A program made the translations under genes and the position numbers. A stretch of 64,000 bases of DNA. Source: Ceratotherium simum simum (lineage: Eukaryota; Chordata; Mammalia; Perissodactyla; Rhinocerotidae). The DNA lies in contig NW_004454207.1 of assembly GCF_000283155.1 (NCBI RefSeq), positions 12,863,910 through 12,927,909 on the forward strand, written 5' to 3'. Shown piece after piece: positions 1 to 9,799 of the stretch (within the stretch, counting starts at the first letter, position 1; every line of letters begins with the position of its first letter). Under the pieces are notes generated by a model. That model saw nothing but the letters and a program-made list of their open reading frames with translations, made no database searches and was not told where the DNA came from.

Positions 1-483
1 TCTTTTCCCAGGCAAGCAAATAAATTCAGCTTTGTTTCAGATTTCCATTTTGTTGTCTTTGTTTACTTCCTTCTAATCATCCCCACTGAGGTTGGTACTT
101 GATGCAGGGTGCCTTTTGAGGATATTAACTGGCTATGTTTTGTGATAAAACTTTTCATTCATTTTAGAGTCACGAGAACCTGGCGGCTCTTCCCTACCTC
201 AGGTCAAATCCATACTCTTCATCTGAAATCAGTTTCGTGCAGCCTGCGTCTTCATAAGCTAACGGCTGACCATTCATAGTGAGGTTGTTGTGTAAAAGCA
301 GGTGGCCCCAGAATGTTCTGACAGGGAGCAGAGAAGGTGGATCACCCAGGAAAAACCAAGTGGGCCCAGTACAGCAGGACATGTCCGGCAGAACTGGGGC
401 CTCTGTCCCAGGGCGGGACTTTGGGAACAGGATTATATTCCTTGAGGATACTTGCAAGTGAAACAAAGCCTCTGGTTCTAGGT
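1..483. other. unique sequence, no feature recognised
   Basis: No repeat family is recognised. A 117-codon minus-strand reading frame (194-547) runs from here into the adjacent hAT element. It matches no protein family I know and is not annotated as a gene. Confidence 0.5.
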
Positions 484-1226
484 CAGGGCTGTCCAACAGA
501 AATATAATGTGAGTCCCATATGTAATTTTAAATTTTCTAGTAGCCACATTTTAATAAGTAAAAGGAAACAGGAGAAATTACCCTTAATAATTTACTTAAC
601 CCAATATATCCAAAAGATTATCATTTCCGTGTGTAATCAATATTTTTAAATTCTTAATAAGACATTTTACATTCTTTTATTCTTACTAAAACTTCAAAAT
701 CCAGACACTTACAGCCTGTCTTAATTCGCTTGCTAAATTTACATCAGAAATTCTTGATCTGTATTTAGATTTTTATTTATTTATTTATTTTTTGTGAGGA
801 AGATCGGCCCTGAGCTAACATCTGCCAATCCGCCTCTTTTTTTTTTTTTTTTTTGCTGAGGAAGACTGGCCCTGGGCTAACATCCATGCCCATCTTCCTC
901 CACTTTATATGGGACGCCGCCACAGCATGGCTTGACAAGCGGTGCGTCGGTGCGCACCCGGGATCTGAACCGGCGAACCCCGGGCCGCCGCAGCGGAGCA
1001 CACGCACTTAACCGCTTGCGCCACCAGGCCTGGCCCCTGTATTTAGATTTTTAGAAAATCTACAATTGAAAATGTAGATTCACCTAGAAGTTTTCCAATA
1101 ATTGAATCAAGTACCAGTTTTTAAATTTAAATTAGTTGAAATTGAAGAAAAATGAGTTCCTTAGTCTCACTACCCACGTTTCAGGTGGTCGGTAGCCGCA
1201 CGTGGCTATGGTGTTGGACAGCGCAG
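484..1226 (+). mobile_element. MER33-like hAT-Charlie element, split by an ERE SINE
   Basis: A non-autonomous hAT DNA transposon. It starts with cagggctgtccaac and ends with ttggacagcgcag, the inverted termini of the MER3/MER33 group. The imperfect 8-bp flanks ttctaggt (476-483) and ttctagaa (1227-1234) fit a hAT target-site duplication. The body is interrupted by the ERE at 776-1036; without it the length is close to the roughly 320 bp I recall for MER33. The name is from memory. No transposase is encoded. Confidence 0.75.
776..1036 (-). mobile_element. ERE SINE (tRNA-derived, perissodactyl)
   Basis: Poly-T and (TTTA)n at the left, the 'gaggaagatcggccctgagc' tail module, and a tRNA-like head ending in aaccgcttgcgccaccaggcc show a minus-strand ERE. 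A perfect 17-bp TSD (ctgtatttagattttta) flanks it at 759-775 and 1037-1053. It lies inside the MER33-like element and is therefore younger than it. Confidence 0.95.
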
Positions 1227-2932
1227 TTCTAGAAGAGGGAGGAGCAAAGCAGATCCTAGAGATAGCCTCAGGCAGGAGCTGGGTACCAGTTCTTGAGACA
1301 AGGCAGGAGCCGATCATCAGAGCACACAGTTGGAGTGAGAGCGAAGATGCTGATTCCATGGGCTAAGCCGGAGCTCCCAGAAATCCTCATGGCCTGTGGT
1401 CATCTGGGCCTGGACTTGCAGGTAGAGAGCAACTGGCCCCAGCCATGGAGCGAGGAGGCTGCTAGAGACTGGAAAACCTGGGTCAGCCCTTGGCCAGGCT
1501 CTGCCCTGCCATATTCAAAACGCTGATGAAGAGGATGCTAACCATCTCAGCAGTTAAGTAAAACTCACCTATCCCACCTGTACCCCAAGGAGCTTGGAAC
1601 CCGAGGGAATGTGGGAGAGGAGACGCACCACCTTTCTCTTCCTTCACTCCTCCTGCTCAGTTTTCTGGGTCTTTAGCTCCTCAGCACAGATGAAACCAGA
1701 GCAGCCATGAGTTGATAATTGTGGGAGCTGGGTGATGGGTACATGGAGGCTCATTATTATTATTCTCTCTACTTTGGCGTATATTTGAAATTGGCTATAT
1801 ACATCCATTTGAACAGCCAATTTTCTGATGTTCCTACAGCCCCATTACACACCTTGACCAATCCCAACCTTCATCTTGTGCCCAAAGTCCTGCCAGGCGC
1901 TGGCCCTCAGCCTGCCCTTGCCCACTTCACTCCCATAGCCGCAGGCAGCAAAGGGTGTGCGAGTTAATTGTTAAATTCAGTTCAACAAGTTCCTCATTAG
2001 GGACAAATTACCTGAGTTTGAAATCTGCTAATTTTCCAATCAGAGTGAGTGTTTGCACTTGTGATTTGGAAATAATTACCAGATGGTAAAAGCAAAACCT
2101 ACGTGGGGATTAAAGTAAAGGTGACGGAGGACAGGAGCTTATTTCGGCATCTTCCCTGGAAACTCCCGTTGGCATATGCAGATTAGCCGAGGCGCCTCTG
2201 GGGTTGGGGTGGGAAAGTTCACCTGTAGCACCGTCTTGCAAAGGCTGTTTACTTCAAGTGCTGATGCCCCTGAAAGGCAAACTTGGCCTTGAAGGGAGGG
2301 CAGGGTGGCCTTCATAGGCCTGTATTGGGTCTGGAAAGAGAAGAGACTTTTGAATTTAGCTATTTCATCAAAAATGCATCTACACTTTTGCTTAAATCTG
2401 TCCCCAGTCTAAAGCTTCTGCATGAGTTACAAATAAAAACATTTCCTTGGGGGTGGAAGTGGTGAGTCTAAATGTCCTTTGGGTGAACAGACAATGAATG
2501 TGTTAGGGAAAGGTTATCTGAAAGAATTTGAGGGATTGTGGGATAATAATTGCTGCAGAAAACCACTGTGATCGGAAGTGTAAAAATCTGGGTCATTTAC
2601 CTTCACTAATTTGTCCCAGTCCCAATTACTAAAGGTGTCATTAGTTCCAAAGCTCTACAAACCCATGGTAAATAATAGCCAAGGTTTCAGGTAACTTATA
2701 AGCCAACGCAGAAAAACTGCCCCTGGGACATTGCTTTGGAAATTTGGAGCCAAGGAAAGCTTGTCTTCTCTGAGAAGGTGGTATCCCTCCTCCCTTCTGA
2801 TAAGCAGAGTTGTACAAGTTCTCAGGTTTCCCTTTGTGCCTCAGCTGCTAGGAAACTCAAAACCAAATTTGAAACAAATCACCATGTTTACATTTATGGT
2901 TAGCACTTCACCTTCCTGGCTCCTTATTTTTT
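1227..2932. other. mostly unique sequence; candidate conserved block near 1960-2120
   Basis: No repeat is recognised. The part around 1960-2120 is AT-rich, non-repetitive and dense in homeodomain-like TAATT/AATTA cores, so it could be a conserved non-coding element. That is inference only. Confidence 0.35.
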
Positions 2933-3060
2933 TTCCAGTTTTATTGAGAAGGAATTGACATACATCACAGTACAAGTTTAAAGCCTACAGCATGATGGGT
3001 TTTTTTTTAAACATATATTGTGAAATGATTACCACAATAGGTTCAGCTAACATGAAGAAG
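2933..3060 (-). mobile_element. L1M 3'-end fragment
   Basis: The + strand reads ccagttttattgagaaggaa and continues to tgtgaaatgattaccacaa. This is the reverse complement of the common L1M 3' UTR, which also occurs in sense orientation at 6093-6240. No coding sequence remains. Confidence 0.7.
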
Positions 3061-3125
3061 AAAAGAAAGAAGAAAAGAAAAAAATATTATTTTTATTTTT
3101 CAGTTCTATTTTACCAGTTCTTTTT

Positions 3126-3390
3126 TTTTTAGTGCGGAAGATTGGCCACGAGCTAACATCCATTGCCAATCTTCCTCTTTTTTTGCTTGAGGAAGAGTGG
3201 CCCTGAGCTAACGTCCATGCCAATCTTCCTCAACATCTGTGCCCATCTTCCTCTATTTTGTACGTGGGGCGCCGCCACAGCATGGCTTGATGAGCGGTGC
3301 ATATGTCCGCTCCCGGGACCTGAACCTGTGGACCCTGGGCGGCCGAAGCGGAGTGCGTGACCTTAACCACTACACCACCGAGCCAGCCCT
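3126..3390 (-). mobile_element. ERE SINE
   Basis: Minus-strand ERE with duplicated tail modules (agctaacatccattgccaat, then gagctaacgtccatgccaat) and a diverged tRNA-like head ending at the 'accgagccagccc' end. It is flanked by near-identical TSDs (tattttaccagttcttttt at 3107-3125, one difference at 3391-3409). Confidence 0.93.
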
Positions 3391-3544
3391 TATTTTACTA
3401 GTTCTTTTTACTTGTCTTTTGTCATAGACTACTTCAAATCTTTTGTCAAAAGCACCTGGGAACAAAGGCCTCCCTACCTGCATAAAGATGTGCATAAATA
3501 AATAGTAGCTTCTATTCGTTTACATACACTGCCTCTGATCTTTT

Positions 3545-3767
3545 TTTTTTTTATTTTTTTTTTAAAGATTTTATTTATTCATGTTTTTCCCCCCAAAGCC
3601 CCAGTAGATAGTTGTATGTCGTAGGTTCACATCCTTCTAGTTGCTGTACGTGGGACTCGGCCTCGCGTTGGACGGGGAAGTGGTGCCTTGGGGCGCGCCC
3701 GGGATCCGAACCCCTGGCCGCCAGCATCAGAGCGCACGCACTTAACCGCTAAGCCACGGAGCCGGCC
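3545..3767 (-). mobile_element. ERE SINE (cccagtagatagttgtatg-tail subfamily)
   Basis: Minus-strand ERE with the 'ccccaaagccccagtagata' module and a conserved head (ccgggatccgaacccc, then cacttaaccgctaagccac). The TSD ctgatctttt is at 3535-3544 and 3768-3777. This tail differs from the copy at 3126-3390, so at least two ERE subfamilies inserted within 500 bp of each other. Confidence 0.94.
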
Positions 3768-3779
3768 CTGATCTTTTAA

Positions 3780-3905
3780 TAACCTTGCCCATTAGGTATT
3801 ATCATCCTCTTACAAATGAAGAAACTGAGGGTCAGATAGGAGTTGCCTGAGGCAATAACGCTATTAAGTGGCATAGTTGATATTTTCTGACTCCTTCTGA
3901 AATCC
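3780..3905 (-). repeat. MIR SINE fragment
   Basis: It contains attatcatcctcttacaaat followed by gaagaaactgaggg, and later attaagtggca. This is the reverse complement of the MIR core, with typical old divergence. Confidence 0.7.
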
Positions 3906-5079
3906 ACGCCTGTGCCTGGGTACATGTACCTGAATGTGTTGACAGATCTCAACTCAGTGGTGGACTGTTTATGTGAAACTATTTTTTTTCCAATCACTAC
4001 TTTCAGCCATGTGGCACCAAGCCCCTTTTCCCATTCTTTAATGACACTTTGGCAGATCTCATAACTTTCTAGGTTATCTTGGTTGGTAAAGCTGACCAGT
4101 CCCAATTACAATTTCAATATCATATCCTCTGGTCTCCCAGGCAGAGGGAGGAGAAAGGAGCCAGAGGTCTTCTGCGGATATGGTCCTTTTCCAGGTCTGA
4201 GGCTGTGATCTGCTGAGGTGGGAGGTCTCCACACAGGGGGCTATTCTGTTTTTCATCTGGGCTCCTCCTTCCTTGGGTCCTCCTTCAGAGAAGAGCAGTT
4301 ACGCCTGCTGACTCCCACCCGCGTCTCCAGGTTCTGTCTCCCGTCTCCTGGACGGCCCTCTAAGTAAGCCCTGTGCTCCTCCAGCTGGGGCCTTGGGAAT
4401 TGCTGAGGGCCTTTTTCGAACTCGGAGGCTGTGCGGTCATGGATCAAGGTGGGAGTGACGTTCCCATTTTCTTTCCAGGCACGCTACGCCTCAGTACCTT
4501 TTGAGCCTATTACGCTCAGATATCTCTCGACCACAAGAGGGCACCAGACTCCAGGTTCACATGCAGCACACTCCAAACAGAGTATTTGTTAAGCTCTCGC
4601 AAGAATTCTCTCACCAACAGCTCCCAAGGCTGCAGGGTGGGCCCGCCATCCGTGCAGCTCAGCGAGAGTCCAGGCGGGAAAGTGGATGCCAACTTTCCCT
4701 TCATGCAGACCTTGCCACTCTCCTCTTAGGGGTCTCCCTTACACGCCTCTCAGCTTGGTGGACCAGGGAGGCAACCGCAGTCCTCCTCTCCCCTCCGCCT
4801 CCCATTCTGTCCCAGGAGAGAGCAGCCTCTCGCCGGGAACACTCAGCTCCCCACCCCCACCTCCCAGGTCCTCTGGTATTTACGCAGGGTGGTGGGTGGT
4901 GGTTGAAAGGAACAGTCCCAGTCGTAGTAGGGCCAGTCGTGCCATTTTCTTAGTACTCTCTCTGAGGCGAAGTGTCTGCTGGCTGGTTGGAGTCTGTCTT
5001 CAGGATGTGGGAACACCTGATGCTTTTTGTTTTCAGCTTTGGGCTTTGGCAACTCTGGGGCAACAGGAAAAGTCCTATT
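3906..5079. other. unique sequence, moderately CpG-containing near 4250-4550
   Basis: No repeat or exon is recognised. A local rise in CpG occurs around 4250-4550 but is too weak to call a CpG island by eye. It contains the CTCF-like motif listed separately. Overlapping reading frames up to 169 codons occur on both strands and look like chance frames; the longest runs through the CA repeat. Confidence 0.45.
4531..4544 (+). promoter_or_regulatory. CTCF-like motif
   Basis: ccacaagagggcac matches the CTCF core CCASYAGRKGGCRS at 13 of 14 positions, with a instead of Y at position 5. It lies in non-repetitive sequence. Occupancy is inferred only. Confidence 0.35.
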
Positions 5080-5118
5080 GTACACACACACACACACACA
5101 CGCACACACACACACACA
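5080..5118. repeat. (CA)n microsatellite
   Basis: About 19 alternating AC units with one CG interruption. It is a likely length-polymorphic marker. Confidence 0.97.
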
Positions 5119-5640
5119 GCTGCCCAGCCTTCTCCCAACCTTGCCTATTTAAAAGCTCTGGCTTTGCCCTCCCAGTTTCCAATGGGAAAGGGTAGAGGCC
5201 TACGGCTGGTTGGACAGTTTTTCAGAAGACTGTTTTGGGTGAATTTTCTAAAGAGTTTATTGTAAGACTTGAGTAAGAAGTCAGTGGGGAAGGTGGGGGA
5301 CAGCCTAGGAAGCTTCAGCCCTCCACCCCTATAATCACTATGGGGGGCATTCTTTGATATGGAAAAGTAATGTTCTCTCAGAATTGTGTAAAGTGTTATG
5401 CAAATATAGCTTCAAAACAAATCTCATGCTCCGCCCCCACCCAGCGGGATTCCTCGTGGGCTCTAAGCTGCTCCTGTACAGACGTGTTGGAGCTTCTACT
5501 GGAAGTAAGAGGTGGAGAGAGAAGCGAGTGATTTTAAGAAGTGTTATTTGGGGCTATACATTTTCTTCATACTCTTTGAGAAACCAGAATTATTTTTAAA
5601 TTATTTTTCTGGCATTGTTTGGAGAGTGGGGCATTTGAAG
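5119..5640. other. unique sequence, nothing recognised
   Basis: No repeat family, splice-framed exon or RNA gene is recognised. Confidence 0.4.
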
Positions 5641-6580
5641 TTGAGATTATGGAGGCCTATTGTTATTGGTAATGATGAGGTCTAGGGTAAAAACACAGGA
5701 GCGGCTGCCTGTGGGAGGTGGCAAACACAGTCATTGGAAGAGAGGAGGTCAAGGAGCCGAGGGGCCAGGCTATTGGAAGGATCATCTATTGGATACTGAA
5801 ATCACTGAGAATTCTTACAGGGTAGTGTTGGAGAGGGTGGCAATGTATCAGGCCCTAGAATCTTCAAGGTATGCAGGGGAGTTGACTTCCCACAATGGGG
5901 AAGAAGAGTGGTTTGGTTTTAGAGGTCAATTAGATCAAGATGACCCTTAATATTGGTTGTAGGAGACTTCTTGAATATCATTTTTTAATTCTTGAGAGTG
6001 TGCTGACATGCAAGCAAGGCCTTTTGCTAGGTACTTGGAGGAGGAGTAAGGCACATTCCCTGTCCTCAGTGGGATTAAAGTCTACTCAGAGAAAAAATTT
6101 ATAACTGTGTGAGGTGATGGATGGTAACTAAATTTATTGTGGTAATCATTTCACAATGTATACATATGTCAAATCATTAGGTTGTACACCTAAGACTAAT
6201 ACAATGTTATATGTCAATTATATCTCAATAAAACTGGAAAAAAGTCTACTCAGAGACAGAAGGGAAATACACAAATGACTATAAATAAAGGAGCCTATGG
6301 CAAATACCATTAAAGATAAATCTTACTGGATGGAATTGGGGAAGGCCTCACAAAGGAGGTGACCTTTGGGTGGATCTTGGCTTGGATTTCAATAGGTTGA
6401 GATGGGTGTGGGAAGAGGGTGTTCTAAGCAGAGGAACAGTACTAGCAAAGGAATGGTGGAAGATGATGTGTGCGGAAGAGGAGCTATCTATATGGCATGG
6501 TGTATGTGCAGGGGAAGTGAAGGCTAAGGCTGAAATGACAGGTTGGCTCCATGGCATGGATCTTCTTGGTAATTTAAACG
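5641..6580 (+). repeat. ancient unnamed interspersed repeat (interrupted by an L1 tail)
   Basis: Purine-rich text such as 'aatcttcaaggtatgcaggg' and 'cacaaaggaggtgacctttg' resembles an old high-copy mammalian repeat that I recognise but cannot name. A related style recurs at 48780-49400 and 59090-60400. The stretch is interrupted by the L1 insertion at 6093-6240. Confidence 0.35.
6093..6240 (+). mobile_element. severely 5'-truncated L1 (148 bp)
   Basis: The sequence ends tcaattatatctcaataaaa, followed by a short A-rich tail, which is an L1 3' end in sense. A perfect 16-bp TSD, aaagtctactcagaga, lies at 6077-6092 and 6241-6256. Both flanks continue the same older repeat. Confidence 0.93.
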
Positions 6581-7198
6581 AAACAAAGACTCCGCTGTTT
6601 GAATAAGGAATCCAAAAGAGTCACGACGGGATTTATAACATTTTCCTGCCTAAAGGGAGAGAAAGAAATTCCAAAGCTCTTCTTCCACTTAACAAACATG
6701 TCTGACCGATACATTTGTTACTTCATGGAAAACGGAATTGACGATTTAAGTATTATTATTACCAGAGCAACACATTATTAAATAAGATGACCAATCAGAG
6801 TTGCAGAACTTTAGGTATTATAGGTACCATTTTGCAAGACATAGCAACAAACTGTGATATCCAGGTATCTTAAGAGATATGTTTCTTTACAAAAACACTT
6901 CCAAGGACGGTTTTCCAGTCCTCCACCCTGGCAAGAGAGTGGGCCAGATACTTGAGTAAATGTTCCTAATTCTAATTACATGACATGGAACTGGCTTTGT
7001 GCCACACAGTAGTGTCTGCTTGTCTGTACCTGTAGGGGAAGAGGAAACATTTTCTCTTTACCTTTTGAGATTTTTCACCAGCAATCGGGGCTGGCAGTTT
7101 TAAGATTAAGCATTAAAATTCCAAGAAGCTTAAATCTTACAATATGGAAAAGAAACAGGCTATAGAGAAGTTTAACAAATTAAATATGAGGTAGATAA
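6581..7198. other. unique sequence, nothing recognised
   Basis: No repeat, exon or RNA gene is recognised. Confidence 0.4.
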
Positions 7199-7281
7199 TA
7201 TTAGGTTGAACCATATGAAATTGCTGATATTTGACCTTTTTGCCCAGTGAAAATGGCAATTTCATATGGTTCAATCTAATA
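7199..7281. mobile_element. palindromic Tc1/mariner-like MITE
   Basis: Two 26-nt terminal arms, 7199-7224 and 7256-7281, are reverse complements with one mismatch and enclose a 31-nt centre. TA ends and the ttaggtt terminus resemble mariner MITEs such as MADE1, but the internal arm (gaaccatatgaaattgc) differs from MADE1. A half copy lies at 52010-52065. No transposase is encoded. RNA from either strand would fold into a long hairpin. Confidence 0.75.
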
Positions 7282-8046
7282 TCTACAGTTTCAGTCTTGA
7301 ATGCCGGATAAGAAATATTAAGTTAATTTGGTAAATATTGGGGCCATTGGAGGAAAATGCTATTGTTGGAGGTATGATTTAGCACAATTTATCTGGCGGG
7401 AATGTGAGGGAGGGATGACGGGGAGAGCCTGTGGATTAAACCTTACTTTCATACTCATCATACTTGCAATATACCCCTAAATCTGCACCCATAGGATAAA
7501 TCGATTGAGAAGTTAAATTAGCATTAACCTTTTAAGTTAGAGATTGAGAGTTTAAAGTTCTCCCCAGTGACAGGCTACAATGTGTGGACTGTAAAAATGG
7601 GCTTTTATGCTCCAGTAGATCCAAATCTTGGTGGACTGTTCTACTAACTTGATAAAACAAAACAAAACAAAAAAAACCAGACCAAACCAAAACAAAAAAC
7701 TCACTCATTCATCTACCTACATCAAGGGGGAAATAAGGCATTTTCAAATGCATGGCTCTCCCCACTTGCCTTCCCATCCACACAGGTCCCACACAGCCTG
7801 TCATGACACTCTCCCTCAAATGAATCTTTTGAGAAACACAGATTTATATCTACAGAGTAACACTGTGAGTGGCACTTACATTTTTAATACCTTTTTGAGG
7901 ATAAAGGAGACTGACAAAAGACCAAAATCCCATGGGCTTTTAAACTACTCACAGGGCTTTTTGGGTAGGCCTGTGGGAGTTGTGTGGCATCTTAGAACAA
8001 ATCCAAGTCACAGAATAGGCTCAATAGCAGGGAATCCTCTTTATCT
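7282..8046. other. unique sequence with an A/C-rich simple repeat
   Basis: Mostly non-repetitive. Positions 7653-7700 are an (AAAAC)n-like A/C-rich tract. A 168-codon frame starting at 7628 runs through that tract and into MER5A and is not a gene. Confidence 0.5.
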
Positions 8047-8244
8047 CATTGTTTCTCAAACTTTAGTGTGCATCAGAATCACTGGGGGACTTGTCAAAAC
8101 CCAGATGGCTGAGCCCCACCCTCTGAGTTTCTGATTCAGTAGGTCTGGGGCGGGGGGGGGGGTTGCCTGAGAATGTGCATCTCTAACATGTTCCCAGGTG
8201 AGGCTGATGCTTCTGGTCCTGGGACCACACTTTGAGAACCACTG
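8047..8244 (+). mobile_element. MER5A (hAT-Charlie MITE)
   Basis: Full length: it begins cattgtttctcaaactttag and ends cactttgagaaccactg, with the internal tttctgattcagtaggtctg. It is a non-autonomous hAT. A G-run at about 8150-8162 is inserted within it. Confidence 0.93.
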
Positions 8245-8322
8245 CTCTACTCTATGGGGAAAGGCTGAATATGGCAGTGAGAAGGGTGCTCTGCTTCTGA
8301 AGAAAGAGAAGCATGAAAGGTT

Positions 8323-8338
8323 TAAAAAAAAAAAAAAG
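8323..8338. repeat. poly(A) tract
   Basis: An uninterrupted A run between the two MER5A pieces, without a recognisable SINE or processed-transcript body upstream. Confidence 0.8.
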
Positions 8339-8369
8339 TGGAATGCTCAGGTAACTGAGGTCATCCAGA

Positions 8370-8475
8370 TAGGTCTGCAGGAGTGAGCCCTGAGAATTAG
8401 CATTTCTAAAAAGTTCTCAGATGCTGCTGCTGCTGCTGCTGGGCCAGGGACCACCCATACTTTGAGAACCACAGT
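8370..8475 (+). mobile_element. MER5A 3' half with expanded (GCT)n
   Basis: gaattagcatttctaaaaag followed by cactttgagaaccac-type sequence marks the 3' half of MER5A. Inside it, 8423-8441 is a (GCT)6 run grown from the family's gatgctgatgctgctgg motif. Confidence 0.8.
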
Positions 8476-8905
8476 CTGTGTGCCAATCACGTGGCAGCCA
8501 TCCAGGGTGAGTGCCCTATTTCCAAATTTAAATCTGAGCTATTCTTAGAGACACCCTTGAAAAATTCGAGTTCTCTGGGCAGAATGCCAGTTGTCTGCCA
8601 GACTCCATACCTTATCTTCGTGAAATGAGTAGAACAGACAGAGGAGGACCCTGTGGGAGAGGGGAGGAGGGAGAGGAGAGCAATTGCATCACCTAATCAT
8701 CTCTTGCTGGAGACCCATTTGTTCCCAAGCCGCCAGATCTCCAAAGCTAAATATATATCCATGTGATATTTTAAGCAGTAGAGAAAATAGGAAAATATCA
8801 AAGGTGATGGTCTAGACACAATGTTATTAAGATTCGTTTTTTAAACCTGCTGGCTATGTTTGTTACAAAACCTTTTGAAAGAGAAAAACTACAATCATTA
8901 CTCTT
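8476..8905. other. unique sequence, nothing recognised
   Basis: No repeat, exon or RNA gene is recognised. Confidence 0.4.
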
Positions 8906-8921
8906 CGACCTGAACATTCTT

Positions 8922-9193
8922 TTTGTGTGTGTGTGTGAGGAAGATCAGCCCTGAGCTAACATCTGATGCCAATCCTCCTCTTTTTGCTGAGGAAGATTGG
9001 CCCTGGGCTAACATCCATGCCCACTTTCCTCTACTTTACATGGGACGACTTTACATGTAAAGTGGCTTTACAAGCCACCACAGCATGGCTTGACAAGCGG
9101 TGTGTTGGTGTGCACCCGGGATATGAACCTGTGAACCCTGGGCCACCGAAGCGGAGGGCACGCACTTAACCGCTGTGCCACCGGGCCGGCTGG
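8922..9193 (-). mobile_element. ERE SINE with a palindromic internal insertion
   Basis: Minus-strand ERE with a (TG)n tail region, paired tail modules and a tRNA-like head (cacttaaccgctgtgccac). The TSD cgacctgaacattctt lies at 8906-8921 and 9194-9209. Compared with other copies here it carries roughly 30 extra bases around 9048-9078, which form two palindromes. Confidence 0.94.
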
Positions 9194-9227
9194 CGACCTG
9201 AACATTCTTAGAAACAGAGGACCTTGG

Positions 9228-9438
9228 GGCCAACCCCGTGGCTTAGCAGTTAAGTGCGCACGCTCTGCTGCTGGCAGCCCGAGTTCGGATCCCCGGCACG
9301 CACCAACGCACCGCTTCTCCGGCCATGCTGAGGCCGCGTCCCACAAACAGCAACTAGAAGGAAGTGCAGCTATGACATACAACTATCTACTGGGGCTTTG
9401 GGGGAAAAAATAAAATAAAATTATTAAAAAAAAAAAAA
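9228..9438 (+). mobile_element. ERE SINE (ERE1-type)
   Basis: Sense ERE with a head like ggccaaccccgtggcttagc, the B-box-like gagttcggatcccc, the module caactatctactggggcttt and an A-rich tail. The TSD agaaacagagg(a/g)ccttgg is at 9210-9227 and 9439-9456. It faces the ERE at 8922-9193, 34 bp away. Confidence 0.95.
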
Positions 9439-9598
9439 AGAAACAGAGGGCCTTGGTTTTATAAGAATCAACCTGCCTTCTAGAATGCCATTTACTTCAT
9501 AAAAATACCATGTATGCTTTCTATGCTATTCTAGGGGAAGGAGGGCCAATTTCAAATCCCTTCCTCTAGTTAGAAATGATGTTATTAAATATCTACTT

Positions 9599-9790
9599 GG
9601 GGGCTGGCCTGGTGGCGTGGTGGTTAAATTCTTGCGCTCCACTTTGGTGGCCTAGGGTTCACTGGTTTGGATCCCAGTCGTGGACCTACACACCACTCTT
9701 CAAGCCATGCTGTGGCGGCATCCCATATACAAAGTAGAGGAAGATGGGCACAGGTGTTAGCTCAGGGCCAATCTTCCTCACCAAAAAAAA
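9599..9790 (+). mobile_element. ERE SINE (single tail module)
   Basis: Sense ERE: gctggcctggtggcgtggtg head, a diverged B box, then one gttagctcagggccaatctt module and A9. Short TSDs around atctactt are at about 9588-9598 and 9788-9799. Confidence 0.9.
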
Positions 9791-9799
9791 ATCTACTTA

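Noticed and set aside
194..547. 117-codon minus-strand ORF
   Set aside because: It starts inside the MER33-like element, has no recognised domain and no splice or promoter context.
4240..4550. possible CpG island or promoter
   Set aside because: CpG is only locally raised by eye, with no TATA, no exon and no clear island length.
4686..5195. 169-codon plus-strand ORF
   Set aside because: It runs through the CA microsatellite (His-Thr repeat) and overlaps frames on both strands.
7199..7281. MADE1 element (source of miR-548)
   Set aside because: Ends are similar, but the arms read gaaccatatgaaattgc and not the MADE1 core, so a different MITE is more likely.
7628..8134. 168-codon plus-strand ORF
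   Set aside because: It begins in an A/C-rich simple repeat and ends in MER5A.
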